Assembly: GCF_015040615.1 (NCBI RefSeq)
Contig: NZ_CP060402.1
Location: 2,666,001-2,730,000 of the forward strand
Reading direction: 5' to 3'
From: Microbacterium sp. YJN-G
Lineage (GTDB): Bacteria > Actinomycetota > Actinomycetes > Actinomycetales > Microbacteriaceae
Length of the DNA: 64,000 bases
In this document: positions 24,111 through 32,048 of the stretch, piece by piece
Numbering within the stretch: the stretch's first letter is position 1
Layout: every line of letters starts with the position of its first letter
The notes under the pieces: model-generated
Told to the model about the DNA's origin: nothing
The model's database searches: none
The model's input: the letters and a program-made list of their open reading frames with translations, nothing else
Position numbers and translations under genes: made by a program

Positions 24111-24125
24111 CCCCGTCCCCAACAC

Positions 24126-24209
24126 CGCCGAAACCCCTCATGACTGCCCAGACCCCTCATGATTCGCGCAATTCACGAGGGGTTTCGGCGACCAGGAGGG
24201 GTTTCGGCG
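24126..24209. repeat. Inverted/direct repeat cluster after kynU
   Basis: CGCCGAAACCCCTC (24126-24139) faces two direct copies of its complement GAGGGGTTTCGGCG (24177-24190 and 24196-24209). CCCCTCATGA also occurs twice. It could form alternative hairpins acting as attenuator or terminator before the regulator gene. Confidence 0.65.
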
Positions 24210-24226
24210 AAAGAGAAGAGGCGGCG

Positions 24227-25018
24227 GTGCTCGATGACATCGAGGCGCGGCCGGGGAGCACGACGTCGCTGCTGCGCACGGTGGTCGGGCTGTACCTTCG
24301 CCGGCTGGACGGCGAGATCTCGCCGGCCGCGCTGGTACGGCTCGCCGGCGACCTCGGCATCCCGGCCGACCGCGCACGCACCGCGATCACGCGACTCAAG
24401 CAGCGCGGCCTGCTGACCGCCGCCGACGGCGGCCGACTCGCGCTGAACCCCGCCGCGATCCCGATGCTCGACCGCGGCGACCGCCGCATCTTCCAGGTGC
24501 ACACGATGCGGCCCGGCGACCCGTGGACGCTCGTCTCGATCACGGTGCCCGAGCCGCTGCGGGCACTGCGGCATCAGCTGCGGCGCCGGATGCCGTTCCT
24601 CGGCGCCGGTGCGGTCGCCGCCGGGCTGTGGATCGCGCCCGGCCACCTCGAACACGAGATCGACGAACTGCTCACCGGCCTCGGCGCGCGCCCGTACGCC
24701 ACCCTGTTCCGCACCGCCGATCCCACGCCGGCCGTGCCTCTGCCGCAGGCCGCGCGGTCGTGGTGGGACCTGGATGCGCTGCGCGCCGAGCACGAGCGCT
24801 TCCAGGCCTCGGTCGCAGACCTCGATCCGTCGGCACCGTTCGACGCCTACGTGCGGATGATCGACAGCTGGCGTGTGCTGCCGTACCTCGACCCCGGACT
24901 GCCCGCCGGGCTGTTGCCCGCGGACTGGCCGGGCGCGCGGAGCGCCGGCCTGCTGGCCGATCTCTCCGCGTGCCTGAGCGAACCGGCGTGGCGGCACGTC
25001 CGCGACACCGCGGGCTGA
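24227..25018 (+). CDS. PaaX-family transcriptional regulator
   Basis: 263 aa from GTG 24227, with AGAAGAGG upstream. An ATG at 24107 would give 303 aa, but its extra 40 codons are the repeat cluster and look non-coding. The N-terminal winged helix (PGSTTSLLRTVVGLYLRRLD, DRARTAITRLKQRGLLTA) is followed by PaaX-like central and C-terminal regions (HTMRPGDPWTLVSITVPEPL, GLWIAPGHLE, SWWDLDALRAEHERF, LPADWPGARS). Placement after kynU suggests control of the Trp/anthranilate or downstream aromatic pathway by an acyl-CoA or aromatic ligand. Confidence 0.8.
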   Translation: MLDDIEARPGSTTSLLRTVVGLYLRRLDGEISPAALVRLAGDLGIPADRARTAITRLKQRGLLTAADGGRLALNPAAIPMLDRGDRRIFQVHTMRPGDPWTLVSITVPEPLRALRHQLRRRMPFLGAGAVAAGLWIAPGHLEHEIDELLTGLGARPYATLFRTADPTPAVPLPQAARSWWDLDALRAEHERFQASVADLDPSAPFDAYVRMIDSWRVLPYLDPGLPAGLLPADWPGARSAGLLADLSACLSEPAWRHVRDTAG

Positions 25019-25051
25019 CCGCCGCCCTGCCGGTTCAGTCGCCGTACCGGA

Positions 25052-25450
25052 TCAGCTCGAGTAGGCGTCGGCGCATCCGTGGCTGATCACCAGCTGCGGG
25101 TTGCCGTCCATCTGGTCGGACCAGGCCGACACCGTGCCCATCAGCATGTCGAGGTTGTAGTACCCGCTGACGTACTTGAACGTTCCGTTGCCGGACTGCG
25201 ACATCAGCGCGGTGCCCCAGGGCCCCGTGATCGTCGCGGTGGTGCCCTTCGTGGCGGTGAACACCCAGAGCAGGTAGCCCTCGCCGTCCGTGCCGCACTC
25301 CTCGGTCTCCAGCGCCGGACCGCTGCCGGTTGCCACGGTGCCCTGACCGGAGTACGTGACCGAGACATCGGCGAGTGCTGCGCTGCTTCCGCCCAAGGCG
25401 GCTCCGAGTGCGAGCGCGCAGACAGCAGCGATCTTCCCCATGCGTGACAT
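25052..25450 (-). CDS. Secreted hypothetical protein
   Basis: 132 aa with a typical signal peptide (basic MSRMGK, hydrophobic IAAVCALALGAALGG, cleavage near SSAALA-DV). The mature part is beta-rich with two Cys (EECGTDGEGY and SHGCADAYSS) that may form a disulfide, and a GYYNLDMLMGTVSAW segment. AAGGGGA SD 4 nt before the ATG at 25450. No family recognised. Convergent with the PaaX-type gene and separated by ~33 bp. Confidence 0.75.
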   Translation of the reverse strand: MSRMGKIAAVCALALGAALGGSSAALADVSVTYSGQGTVATGSGPALETEECGTDGEGYLLWVFTATKGTTATITGPWGTALMSQSGNGTFKYVSGYYNLDMLMGTVSAWSDQMDGNPQLVISHGCADAYSS

Positions 25451-25572
25451 GATTTCCCCTTTGAATACCGGTGTTGAGAATCGGCTCCCACAGCCGCACC
25501 GGTAGCCGGATCATAGCGCGCTCCACCGCCCGTGCACACCCCCATCTTCGGCCGAGCCGGCCGCCTCCGTGC

Positions 25573-26055
25573 TCAGCCCAGCTCGCGCACGAACGCCGTC
25601 ACGTGCTCGCGCAGGCGCAGCATCCGCAGTTCCCGGGCGAGCTCGCGATCGTACCCCTCGTACGCCAGCGGAGGGAGCCTTCGCACGTTGTCGGAGCACC
25701 CGAAGTTCTCGCAGATCAGCGTGCCGATCGTGCCGCCGCTGCGGCCGGCGGCACCCGCCTTGCGGGCCGAGAAGAACTGCACGTCGTTGCGCAGGGTGAT
25801 GTCATCGCACCACGAGCACTGCGCCCTCGCGCGGGTGCGCTGCTCGGTGCGCTGCAGCAGGATGCCGACAGGCTCGTCGTCGACCTCGGCGACGACATAT
25901 GCCCGGCGGGGCATCTTCGGGTCGAACCAGCCGAGGTAGTCGAGCCGGTCGAAGTCGATCTCGGCGAAGCCGTCGGGAAGGGTGAGCGAGGAGACCTCTT
26001 TGCGGGAGGCGTTGCGGAAGGATGCGCGGATGGCGCGCTCGTCGAAGGGACGCAT
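25573..26055 (-). CDS. FBP/FusB C-terminal zinc-finger domain protein
   Basis: 160 aa. The pattern IRASFRNASRKEV, LDYLGWFDPKMPRRAYVV, the zinc-ligand pair CSWCDD and the second pair CENFGCSDNVRR, then a C-terminal helix LRLREHVTAFVRELG, matches the FBP (FusB-type EF-G-binding) C-terminal treble-clef zinc-finger domain. FusB proteins rescue stalled EF-G complexes and give fusidic-acid tolerance; actinobacterial homologues of this length are widespread and their role is not established. Single gene; 277 bp upstream hold no evident ORF. Confidence 0.82.
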   Translation of the reverse strand: MRPFDERAIRASFRNASRKEVSSLTLPDGFAEIDFDRLDYLGWFDPKMPRRAYVVAEVDDEPVGILLQRTEQRTRARAQCSWCDDITLRNDVQFFSARKAGAAGRSGGTIGTLICENFGCSDNVRRLPPLAYEGYDRELARELRMLRLREHVTAFVRELG

Positions 26056-26332
26056 GAGTGTGCTTTCTGTTCGGAACCGCCGGTCACGGCGGGAGTGCGA
26101 TGGAGAGGTCCGGCGCGGCCGCAGAGGCGGATGCCGGTGTGCGGCGATTCTCCGGAGACGGGGGTTCCGCCGCCGGATCGCACTCAGCCTCTGCCGTCGG
26201 CGCGGGAAGCGCCGACGATCACCCCCTGCGCCCCACGGGCGCGCTCGGCAGACACCGGAATCGAGAACAGCACGTCGCCCAGTGTACGTGGCGCCCCGGG
26301 ACTACTCTGTGTCCCAGAGGGAAGGGGCTCCC

Positions 26333-27922
26333 ATGGCACAGACGCCAGGAGCGGGGATGCCGCTGCGCGACCACCGCATCCACCGATACGTGAACGCGTT
26401 CTGCCCGCGGTGCCACGAGGAGAAGCCCGATCAGCCGCTCAGCGAGGTCCGCCGGCTCTCGGGATGGCTCGCCGATCGTGACGGCACCGTGTGGCTGGAG
26501 CGCGGATGCCCCGAGCACGGCATGATCTCGACGATGTACGACGAGGATGCCGACATCCTGCGCTATCTCGAGCAGTGGACCGCCCCGACAAAGGTGCACA
26601 CCCCCGACACGATGGGCAACTTCAAGCCGGTGCCGCAGGCCTACGAGGACGGCCTGCCCGAGATGCAGACGCAGCACACCTGCATCCTGCTCGAGGACGT
26701 CACCGACCACTGCAACCTGCGCTGCCCGACCTGCTTCGCCGAGTCCGGCCCCGCAGCCTCGGCGGTGGCGCCGCTGGCCGAGGTGCTCGCCTCGGTCGAT
26801 GCGAAGCTGTCGCGCGAGAACGACCGCATCGACGTGCTGATGCTCTCGGGCGGCGAGCCGACCCTGTACCCGTGGCTCGAGCAGCTCATCGAGCACCTCG
26901 TGACCCGGCCGATCGTGCGGGTCCTGCTCAACTCGAACGGCCTGCGCATCGCCAACGACGACGAGTTCGTCGCGTTCCTGCGCAAGCACCGCGAGCGCGT
27001 GGAGGTGTACCTGCAGTACGACGGCGAGGAGGCGGCATCCGTCGCCTTCCATCGCGGCGCCGACATCCGCCGTTTCAAGGAGCGGGCGCTGGAGCGGCTC
27101 TCGGATGCCGGGGTGTTCACCACGCTCACGATGACCGCCGCGCTCGGCGTGAACGACCACGAGATCGGGGCGGTCATCCGCCGCGCACAGGCCACGCCGT
27201 ATGTGGGCGGGGTGACGATCCAGCCCGTGTTCGGCTCGGGCCGCAACTCGGGCATCGATCCGAATGAGCGGCTCACGCACACGGGCGTGCTCGCCCGGCT
27301 GGGACCGCAGACCGACGGTGACATCACCTGGCGCGACCTCACCGCGCTGCCCTGCTCGCACCCGCACTGCTGCTCGGTCGGCTACTTCCTCAAGGACGAC
27401 GCCGGCGACTGGAAGTCGCTGGTCGCGCTGATCGGGCACGAGCGACTGAAGGAGTTCCTCGACCTCAACCCCGATCTGATCGCCAACCGCATCGCCGACT
27501 CGAACGTGAACAAGGCGATCCGCGACGTCGTGAAGAACTCGCTGCTCGACCTGCTCAGCGAGCAGTCGTCGCTCTCGCACCCGTCGATGGGCGACATCTG
27601 GCGCGACATCTGCGTCAACTGCGATCTCGGGGTCGGCACCCTGGCGACTCTGGCGGCGTCGCGGCTGCCGGGTCAGCACAAGCGGATGCGGGCGATGCTC
27701 GCCGACCGGGTGCTGCGCATCACCGTGAAGCCGTTCATGGACATCAACACGATGATCGAGGAGCGCCTCACGCAGTGCTGCGTGCACGTCGCCACGGTCA
27801 ACGAGCAGACCCGCGCGCATCAGTGCGCCCCGTTCTGCGCGCTGCAGGCGTGGGCGCCGCTCAGCCGCACCCGCATCTCTACGGCGACCGGCCGCACGCA
27901 GTTGCAGGTGGTGACGTCATGA
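26333..27922 (+). CDS. Radical SAM enzyme of the tetraether lipid synthase (Tes/MJ0619) type
   Basis: 529 aa. The N-terminal rubredoxin-like site has FCPRCHEE and RGCPEHG. The radical SAM cluster motif is DHCNLRCPTCFAES (CxxxCxxC, about residues 128-135), then MLSGGEPTLYP (GGE). Further Cys groups, LPCSHPHCCSVGYF, DICVNCDLGVG, TQCCVHV and CAPFCALQAW, fit two auxiliary Fe-S clusters. This cysteine layout is that of Tes/MJ0619, which joins lipid tails at unactivated carbons or alkylates cofactors. In this bacterium the product is unknown. First of a four-gene membrane locus; ATGA overlap with the next gene. Confidence 0.82.
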   Translation: MAQTPGAGMPLRDHRIHRYVNAFCPRCHEEKPDQPLSEVRRLSGWLADRDGTVWLERGCPEHGMISTMYDEDADILRYLEQWTAPTKVHTPDTMGNFKPVPQAYEDGLPEMQTQHTCILLEDVTDHCNLRCPTCFAESGPAASAVAPLAEVLASVDAKLSRENDRIDVLMLSGGEPTLYPWLEQLIEHLVTRPIVRVLLNSNGLRIANDDEFVAFLRKHRERVEVYLQYDGEEAASVAFHRGADIRRFKERALERLSDAGVFTTLTMTAALGVNDHEIGAVIRRAQATPYVGGVTIQPVFGSGRNSGIDPNERLTHTGVLARLGPQTDGDITWRDLTALPCSHPHCCSVGYFLKDDAGDWKSLVALIGHERLKEFLDLNPDLIANRIADSNVNKAIRDVVKNSLLDLLSEQSSLSHPSMGDIWRDICVNCDLGVGTLATLAASRLPGQHKRMRAMLADRVLRITVKPFMDINTMIEERLTQCCVHVATVNEQTRAHQCAPFCALQAWAPLSRTRISTATGRTQLQVVTS

Positions 27923-28230
27923 CCGGCCACGGACTCAACCAGCACGACGCGACGGTGGGCGATCCCGCGCCGCCGTTCGACCCGCTGCGGTTGTGCGTGT
28001 TCACCACCGTCGCACTGATCGCGTGCATCCTCGGCCCGGTCGCGGTGCTGGCATTCGCGCTGGTCGCGATCGCCGGGTACGCGCGGGCGCGACGCGGCGG
28101 CCTGCTGCGCTCGCGCTGCAAGCTCGGCGATACCCGGCTCGTGCTGGCGTATCTGAGCGTGATCGCGGTCGCCGCGGCCGTCGGCATCCCGTTCTGGGTG
28201 ATGCTCTGGGTTCGGATGCTGGCGGGCTGA
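27919..28230 (+). CDS. Small two-helix membrane protein
   Basis: 103 aa. Start ATG 27919 overlaps the radical SAM stop (ATGA). Two hydrophobic helices (VFTTVALIACILGPVAVLAF; YLSVIAVAAAVGIPFWVMLW) with a basic loop containing GYARARRGGLLRSRCKLGD. No family recognised. Tight coupling between the radical SAM enzyme and the Lgt-like protein suggests a membrane subunit or substrate-presenting partner of that pair. Confidence 0.75.
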   Translation: MTGHGLNQHDATVGDPAPPFDPLRLCVFTTVALIACILGPVAVLAFALVAIAGYARARRGGLLRSRCKLGDTRLVLAYLSVIAVAAAVGIPFWVMLWVRMLAG

Positions 28231-28233
28231 GCC

Positions 28234-29052
28234 GTGTTCCCCACGCTGAGCGATCTGGTGCCGTGGCTTCCCGCGGTCGACACGCACTCGGTGTTCGTGG
28301 CGCTGGGGCTCGCCGCCGCCGGCATCGTCTTCCTGATCGAGATGCGCCGCCGCGGCGTGAGCGACCCACGCATCGCCTACCTCGTGCTGGGCGCACTCAT
28401 CGGGGCGGCCGTGTTCTCGAGACTGGGCACGTGGGCGCAGCATCTCGACCCGGCGCAGAATCTCAGCCTGATCGAGCAGCTCAGCCGCGGCAACGCCTCG
28501 ATGCTCTCGGCGCTGGTCGGCGCGTGGCTGGGGGTGCACGTCGCGAAGCGGCTCTGCCGCTACCCCGGACGCAGCGGGGACCTGTTCGCTCCGGCGGTCG
28601 CCCTGGCGATGGCGATCGGACGGATCGGATGCCTGCTCACCGAGCAGCCCGGCACGCCGACCGGCAGCGCGTGGGGGATCGTGCTCGACGCGGATGCCGC
28701 GGCCCGCACCGGCTCTCCGGCCGGGGTGCCGCTGCATCCGAGCTTCGTGTACGAGATCGCCTTCCACCTTGTCGCGTTCGCGCTGCTGTGGTTCTGGCTG
28801 CGGCATCGCCCGATCGCGGCCGGCGAGACGCTCACCCTGTACGTCGCCGCGTACGCGGTGTTCCGCTTCGGTGTCGAGTTCGTCCGCGGCAACGAGGTGG
28901 TCTGGCTGGGACTGACCCGGCCGCAGCTGTTCCTGCTGGTGACGGTTCCGCTGCTGGCCGCGAGAATGATCTGGATGCTGCGCACCGGCCGCTTCGGCGC
29001 CGGCGGCGCCGCGACGCACGAGAGGAAGGTGCGCGATGAACAGCACGCCTGA
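28234..29052 (+). CDS. Prolipoprotein diacylglyceryl transferase-like membrane protein
   Basis: 272 aa, GTG start 3 nt after the previous stop; about seven membrane helices. Lgt hallmarks are retained in the C-terminal half: AIGRIGCLLTEQ (the phosphatidylglycerol-binding GRxGN-like motif with Arg), LHPSFVYEIAFH (HPxxxYE) and YAVFRFGVEFVRGN (FRFxxEFxR). The HGG motif with the His essential in E. coli Lgt is not seen; the corresponding stretch reads SALVGAWLGVHV. It is therefore probably a diverged paralogue moving or modifying a lipid head group rather than the housekeeping lipoprotein enzyme. Confidence 0.75.
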   Translation: MFPTLSDLVPWLPAVDTHSVFVALGLAAAGIVFLIEMRRRGVSDPRIAYLVLGALIGAAVFSRLGTWAQHLDPAQNLSLIEQLSRGNASMLSALVGAWLGVHVAKRLCRYPGRSGDLFAPAVALAMAIGRIGCLLTEQPGTPTGSAWGIVLDADAAARTGSPAGVPLHPSFVYEIAFHLVAFALLWFWLRHRPIAAGETLTLYVAAYAVFRFGVEFVRGNEVVWLGLTRPQLFLLVTVPLLAARMIWMLRTGRFGAGGAATHERKVRDEQHA

Positions 29053-29614
29053 CGAGCCCCGCCCATCGTTTCCCGAGGAACCGGGAGGGGATGCCGCGCA
29101 GGAGCCGGTGGTCCCGCCCGAGCCGGTGGTTCCACCCGAGCCGGTGGTTCCGACCGAGCCGTGGACGGCCCCCGCTCCGCCTCCCGGTGCTGCGTTCCCT
29201 CCACCCGGTGCCGGAGCCACGCCTCCCGGCGCACTGCCGCCACAGGGCGGGTATCCGCCGGCGCAGGACCATCCGCGCGGCGTGGGCTACCCGCCGGGCC
29301 CGTGGACGCAGCAGCCGCCACCACGACAGGGGCTGAGCTTCGGGGCGAAGATCGGCATCGGCATCGGCATCGGTGTGCTGCTGCACATCCTCGCGATCGG
29401 CGTGGTGTTCGCCATCCTCGCCTCCGCCGAGGGCGCCGGCGGACCGCTGGAGATCCTGCTGCCGTTCATCGTGATCGCCGTCGCCACCGTCGTGCTGATG
29501 TTCTTCGCGAAGACCCGTCCGTGGGCGACCGGCGTGCTGATCATCGTCGCGGCGATGTGGCTGGTCGTCGTCGGTCCGTGCGTCGCGCTGCTCACCGGGT
29601 TCGGCAGCTTCTGA
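29036..29614 (+). CDS. Proline-rich membrane protein
   Basis: 192 aa, overlapping the Lgt-like gene by 17 nt. Residues 1-100 are Pro/Glu/Gly-rich and disordered, with three tandem PEPVVP units and PPGA/PPG repeats. Residues ~105-190 form three hydrophobic helices (IGIGIGIGVLLHILAIGVVF; LLPFIVIAVATVVLMFF; GVLIIVAAMWLVVVGPCVA). Cytosolic Pro-rich tails plus C-terminal helices are common in actinobacterial membrane proteins of unknown function. Last gene of the radical SAM locus. Confidence 0.72.
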   Translation: MNSTPDEPRPSFPEEPGGDAAQEPVVPPEPVVPPEPVVPTEPWTAPAPPPGAAFPPPGAGATPPGALPPQGGYPPAQDHPRGVGYPPGPWTQQPPPRQGLSFGAKIGIGIGIGVLLHILAIGVVFAILASAEGAGGPLEILLPFIVIAVATVVLMFFAKTRPWATGVLIIVAAMWLVVVGPCVALLTGFGSF

Positions 29615-29740
29615 GCGGCTGAAGGGCGGGCGGGTCGTCTGAGCACGGGCCGCCGGCAATGTTGCGCCGCGTGTCGCCGACGGTTGGCGGGGGAACGGTG
29701 CGGACGTAGCCTCGGTTCATCCGATCGTGAGGAGAGAACC

Positions 29741-30085
29741 GTGACCACGCCGCAGACCCGCCTTTCGCCCCTCGAGGTGCGTGAGCGTGCGGCGTGCATG
29801 TGCGGTCACGGCTACGCCTGCTCCTCGTTCGCGCCGGGTCACGCGCTGCATCTGATCCAGGCGCGGATGGCGTCGGCGACGCCGCTCGGCTGGGCAGATG
29901 CCATCGTCGAGCAGACGGATGCCGCAGCGCGCACGCTGACGCTGCGCACGCTCGACGGCATCCGCGTCACCGTCTGGAACGCCGGCGGCGCCGCGCTCGA
30001 GGCGAGCGCGGGCACGCCTGTCGCCCTGCACCGTGACTACGACGTCCTCGCGATCGGCGCTGTGCACTACAACGTCGCGCGCTGA
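29741..30085 (+). CDS. Conserved hypothetical protein
   Basis: 114 aa from GTG 29741 with GAGGAGAG upstream; a 5'-extended frame from 29684 lacks a start signal. N-terminal Cys cluster CMCGHGYACSS could bind a metal or Fe-S centre. The rest is a small beta domain (ITVWNAGGAALE-like, GTPVALHRDYDVLAIG) reminiscent of SH3-like folds. No family recognised. Convergent with the copper-binding protein gene; a metal link is possible but speculative. Confidence 0.6.
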   Translation: MTTPQTRLSPLEVRERAACMCGHGYACSSFAPGHALHLIQARMASATPLGWADAIVEQTDAAARTLTLRTLDGIRVTVWNAGGAALEASAGTPVALHRDYDVLAIGAVHYNVAR

Positions 30086-30104
30086 CCCGCATCCGCTCGC
30101 GCGG

Positions 30105-30506
30105 TCAGGAAGCCATCTTCATCATCGACTCGCGCATGGCCGTGCACGCATCCATGCAGGCCTTGCACGCCTGAGCGCACATCCGGCTGACGTCGCTGTG
30201 CTCGGCGTGCTTCATGCACTCGTCCATGCACATCTGGCACATGGCGATACAGGCGTCGAGCATCGACATCATCACCGCCGGGGTCATGCCCTGCAGCCGC
30301 AGCATCGACCGCATCATGGTGCCGCACATGTCGGCGCAGTTCATGCACGCCGGCGCGCAGTCCATCATCTGCGTCGAGCAGACCACGCACGCCTGCTCAC
30401 AGGCCGCGCAGGCGTCGATGCAGGCCTGCATGACCGCCATGTCCATCATCTCCATGCCCGGCATCTTCATCTCAGCCGACATGGCGTCCATCATCATCGA
30501 GTCCAT
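30105..30506 (-). CDS. Four-helix-bundle copper-binding protein (Csp/DUF326 type)
   Basis: 133 aa, extremely Met/Cys-rich. The helices carry ACIDACAACEQACVVC, CAPACMNCADMC, CIAMCQMCMDECM and CAQACKACMDAC, the CxxC/CxxxC ladder of cytosolic copper storage proteins (Csp). An N-terminal Met-rich tail (MDSMMMDAMSAEMKMPG) precedes the bundle and may load Cu(I). No signal peptide, so it is cytosolic. Such proteins sequester multiple Cu(I) ions; metal-responsive control would be expected, but no operator was identified. Confidence 0.88.
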   Translation of the reverse strand: MDSMMMDAMSAEMKMPGMEMMDMAVMQACIDACAACEQACVVCSTQMMDCAPACMNCADMCGTMMRSMLRLQGMTPAVMMSMLDACIAMCQMCMDECMKHAEHSDVSRMCAQACKACMDACTAMRESMMKMAS

Positions 30507-30620
30507 CGCGCACCGCTCCTCGTCCTCGGCTCTCGCCTGCTGCGGGCGGGCAGGTCGACCCGCCTGCTGTCAGGGTACGCCTGAGGCCCTCGGACGTCGA
30601 TGGCGGAGTAGGGTCGCCCT

Positions 30621-30634
30621 GTGAACGCGTTCAC
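30621..30634. promoter_or_regulatory. Palindrome at the MFS start codon
   Basis: GTGAACGCGTTCAC is a perfect 14-bp palindrome that begins with the GTG start codon. It is placed where a repressor would block a leaderless promoter. Confidence 0.4.
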
Positions 30635-32015
30635 TCCACTTCAGCGCGGGGTCGTCGTCGTGGCGATCCTCGCCTCGTTCGTGACGTTCCTCGACGGCAC
30701 CGTGGTGACCGTGGCGCTGCCGGCGATCAGCCGTGAGCTGGGCGGCGGGATCATCACCCAGCAGTGGGTCGTCGACGCCTACCTCATCACACTGAGCGCG
30801 CTGATCCTGCTCGCGGGCTCAGTCTCGGACGCTTACGGACGGGTCACGGTGATGCGCATCGGCCTGATCGCCTTCGGTGTGGCATCCGTCGCCGTCGCGC
30901 TCGCACCCGACCCGCTCGTGCTCATCATCGCCAGGGCGGCGCAGGGCGCGGCGGGAGCCCTGCTCGTGCCGAGCTCTCTCGCTCTGATCACCGCGACGAT
31001 GCGCGGCGAGGTGCAGTCCCGCGCGATCGGCGTCTGGACGGCGTTCACGACCGGCGCCCAGCTGGTCGGCCCGCTCATGGGAGGCCTGTTCGTCGACCTG
31101 CTGTCGTGGCGTTTCGTGTTCCTGATCAACGTGCTGCCGATCGCCGTGAACCTGATCCTGCTGCAGCGACTGCACTTGCCCGAGCGCGAGCGCCCGACCC
31201 GGGTCGACTGGTGGAGCGGCGCGCTGTGCGCACTCGGGCTCGGGGCACTGGTCTTCGCCCTGATCGAGCAGGAGCGGTTCGGCTGGTCATCGCCCGCGAT
31301 CTGGATGCCGGGGATCATCGGCATCGTCCTGATGGCCGCGTTCCTCGCCCGGCAGCAGCGCTCGCGCGCGCCTCTGCTGCCGCTGTCGATGTTCCGGGTG
31401 CGCAACTTCGGCTGGGGGAACCTCGCCACACTGTTCGTCTATGCGGCGCTGTCGCTGAACGGCTTCGTCATCGGCGTCTATCTGCAGCAGGGCCCGGGAC
31501 TCAGCGCGACCGCGGCGGGCCTGGCGAGCCTGCCGGTGACCATCCTCATGATCGTGCTCAGTTCGCGGGCCGGCGCCTGGGCCGGCCGGTTCGGCCCGCG
31601 CCTGTTCATGGCGGCCGGGCCGCTCGTGATGGCCGTCGGCGCCCTGCTGCTGCTCACCGTCGCCGAACGGTTCGACTACTGGTGGCAGGTGCTGCCCGCA
31701 ATGATCGTGCTGGGCCTGGGCCTGTCGCTCACGGTCGCCCCGCTCACCTCGGCGATCCTCGGCGCGATCGACGAGAGCCGCAGCGGCATCGCCTCGGCCG
31801 TGAACAACGCCGTCTCGCGCGTGGCCGGCCTGCTCGTGGTCGCGTTGCTCTCCACGATCGTCGGCGGCGCACTCGACCAGGACGGCTTCCACAACGCCGC
31901 GTGGGTCACCGCGGCGCTGTTCGCGCTGGGTGGCGTGGTCTCGTGGATCGGCATCCGGCGCAATCCGGCCGAACCGGATCCCGACGAGACGGATGCCGCG
32001 CACGAAACGGCCTGA
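30621..32015 (+). CDS. MFS transporter, DHA2 (EmrB/QacA) family
   Basis: 464 aa with ~14 hydrophobic helices. The conserved motifs are FLDGTVVTVALPAIS, the loop GSVSDAYGR (motif A-like) and the antiporter motif C-like LVGPLMGGLFVD. It is a proton-driven drug or metabolite exporter. The GTG start is part of a perfect palindrome, and TAGGGT (30609-30614) ends 6 nt upstream, so the gene is probably leaderless and regulated at its start. No TetR gene adjoins it. Confidence 0.87.
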   Translation: MNAFTPLQRGVVVVAILASFVTFLDGTVVTVALPAISRELGGGIITQQWVVDAYLITLSALILLAGSVSDAYGRVTVMRIGLIAFGVASVAVALAPDPLVLIIARAAQGAAGALLVPSSLALITATMRGEVQSRAIGVWTAFTTGAQLVGPLMGGLFVDLLSWRFVFLINVLPIAVNLILLQRLHLPERERPTRVDWWSGALCALGLGALVFALIEQERFGWSSPAIWMPGIIGIVLMAAFLARQQRSRAPLLPLSMFRVRNFGWGNLATLFVYAALSLNGFVIGVYLQQGPGLSATAAGLASLPVTILMIVLSSRAGAWAGRFGPRLFMAAGPLVMAVGALLLLTVAERFDYWWQVLPAMIVLGLGLSLTVAPLTSAILGAIDESRSGIASAVNNAVSRVAGLLVVALLSTIVGGALDQDGFHNAAWVTAALFALGGVVSWIGIRRNPAEPDPDETDAAHETA

Positions 32016-32048
32016 GCGCGCGGCGAGCCCCTGTCTTCGGGGTCCAGG

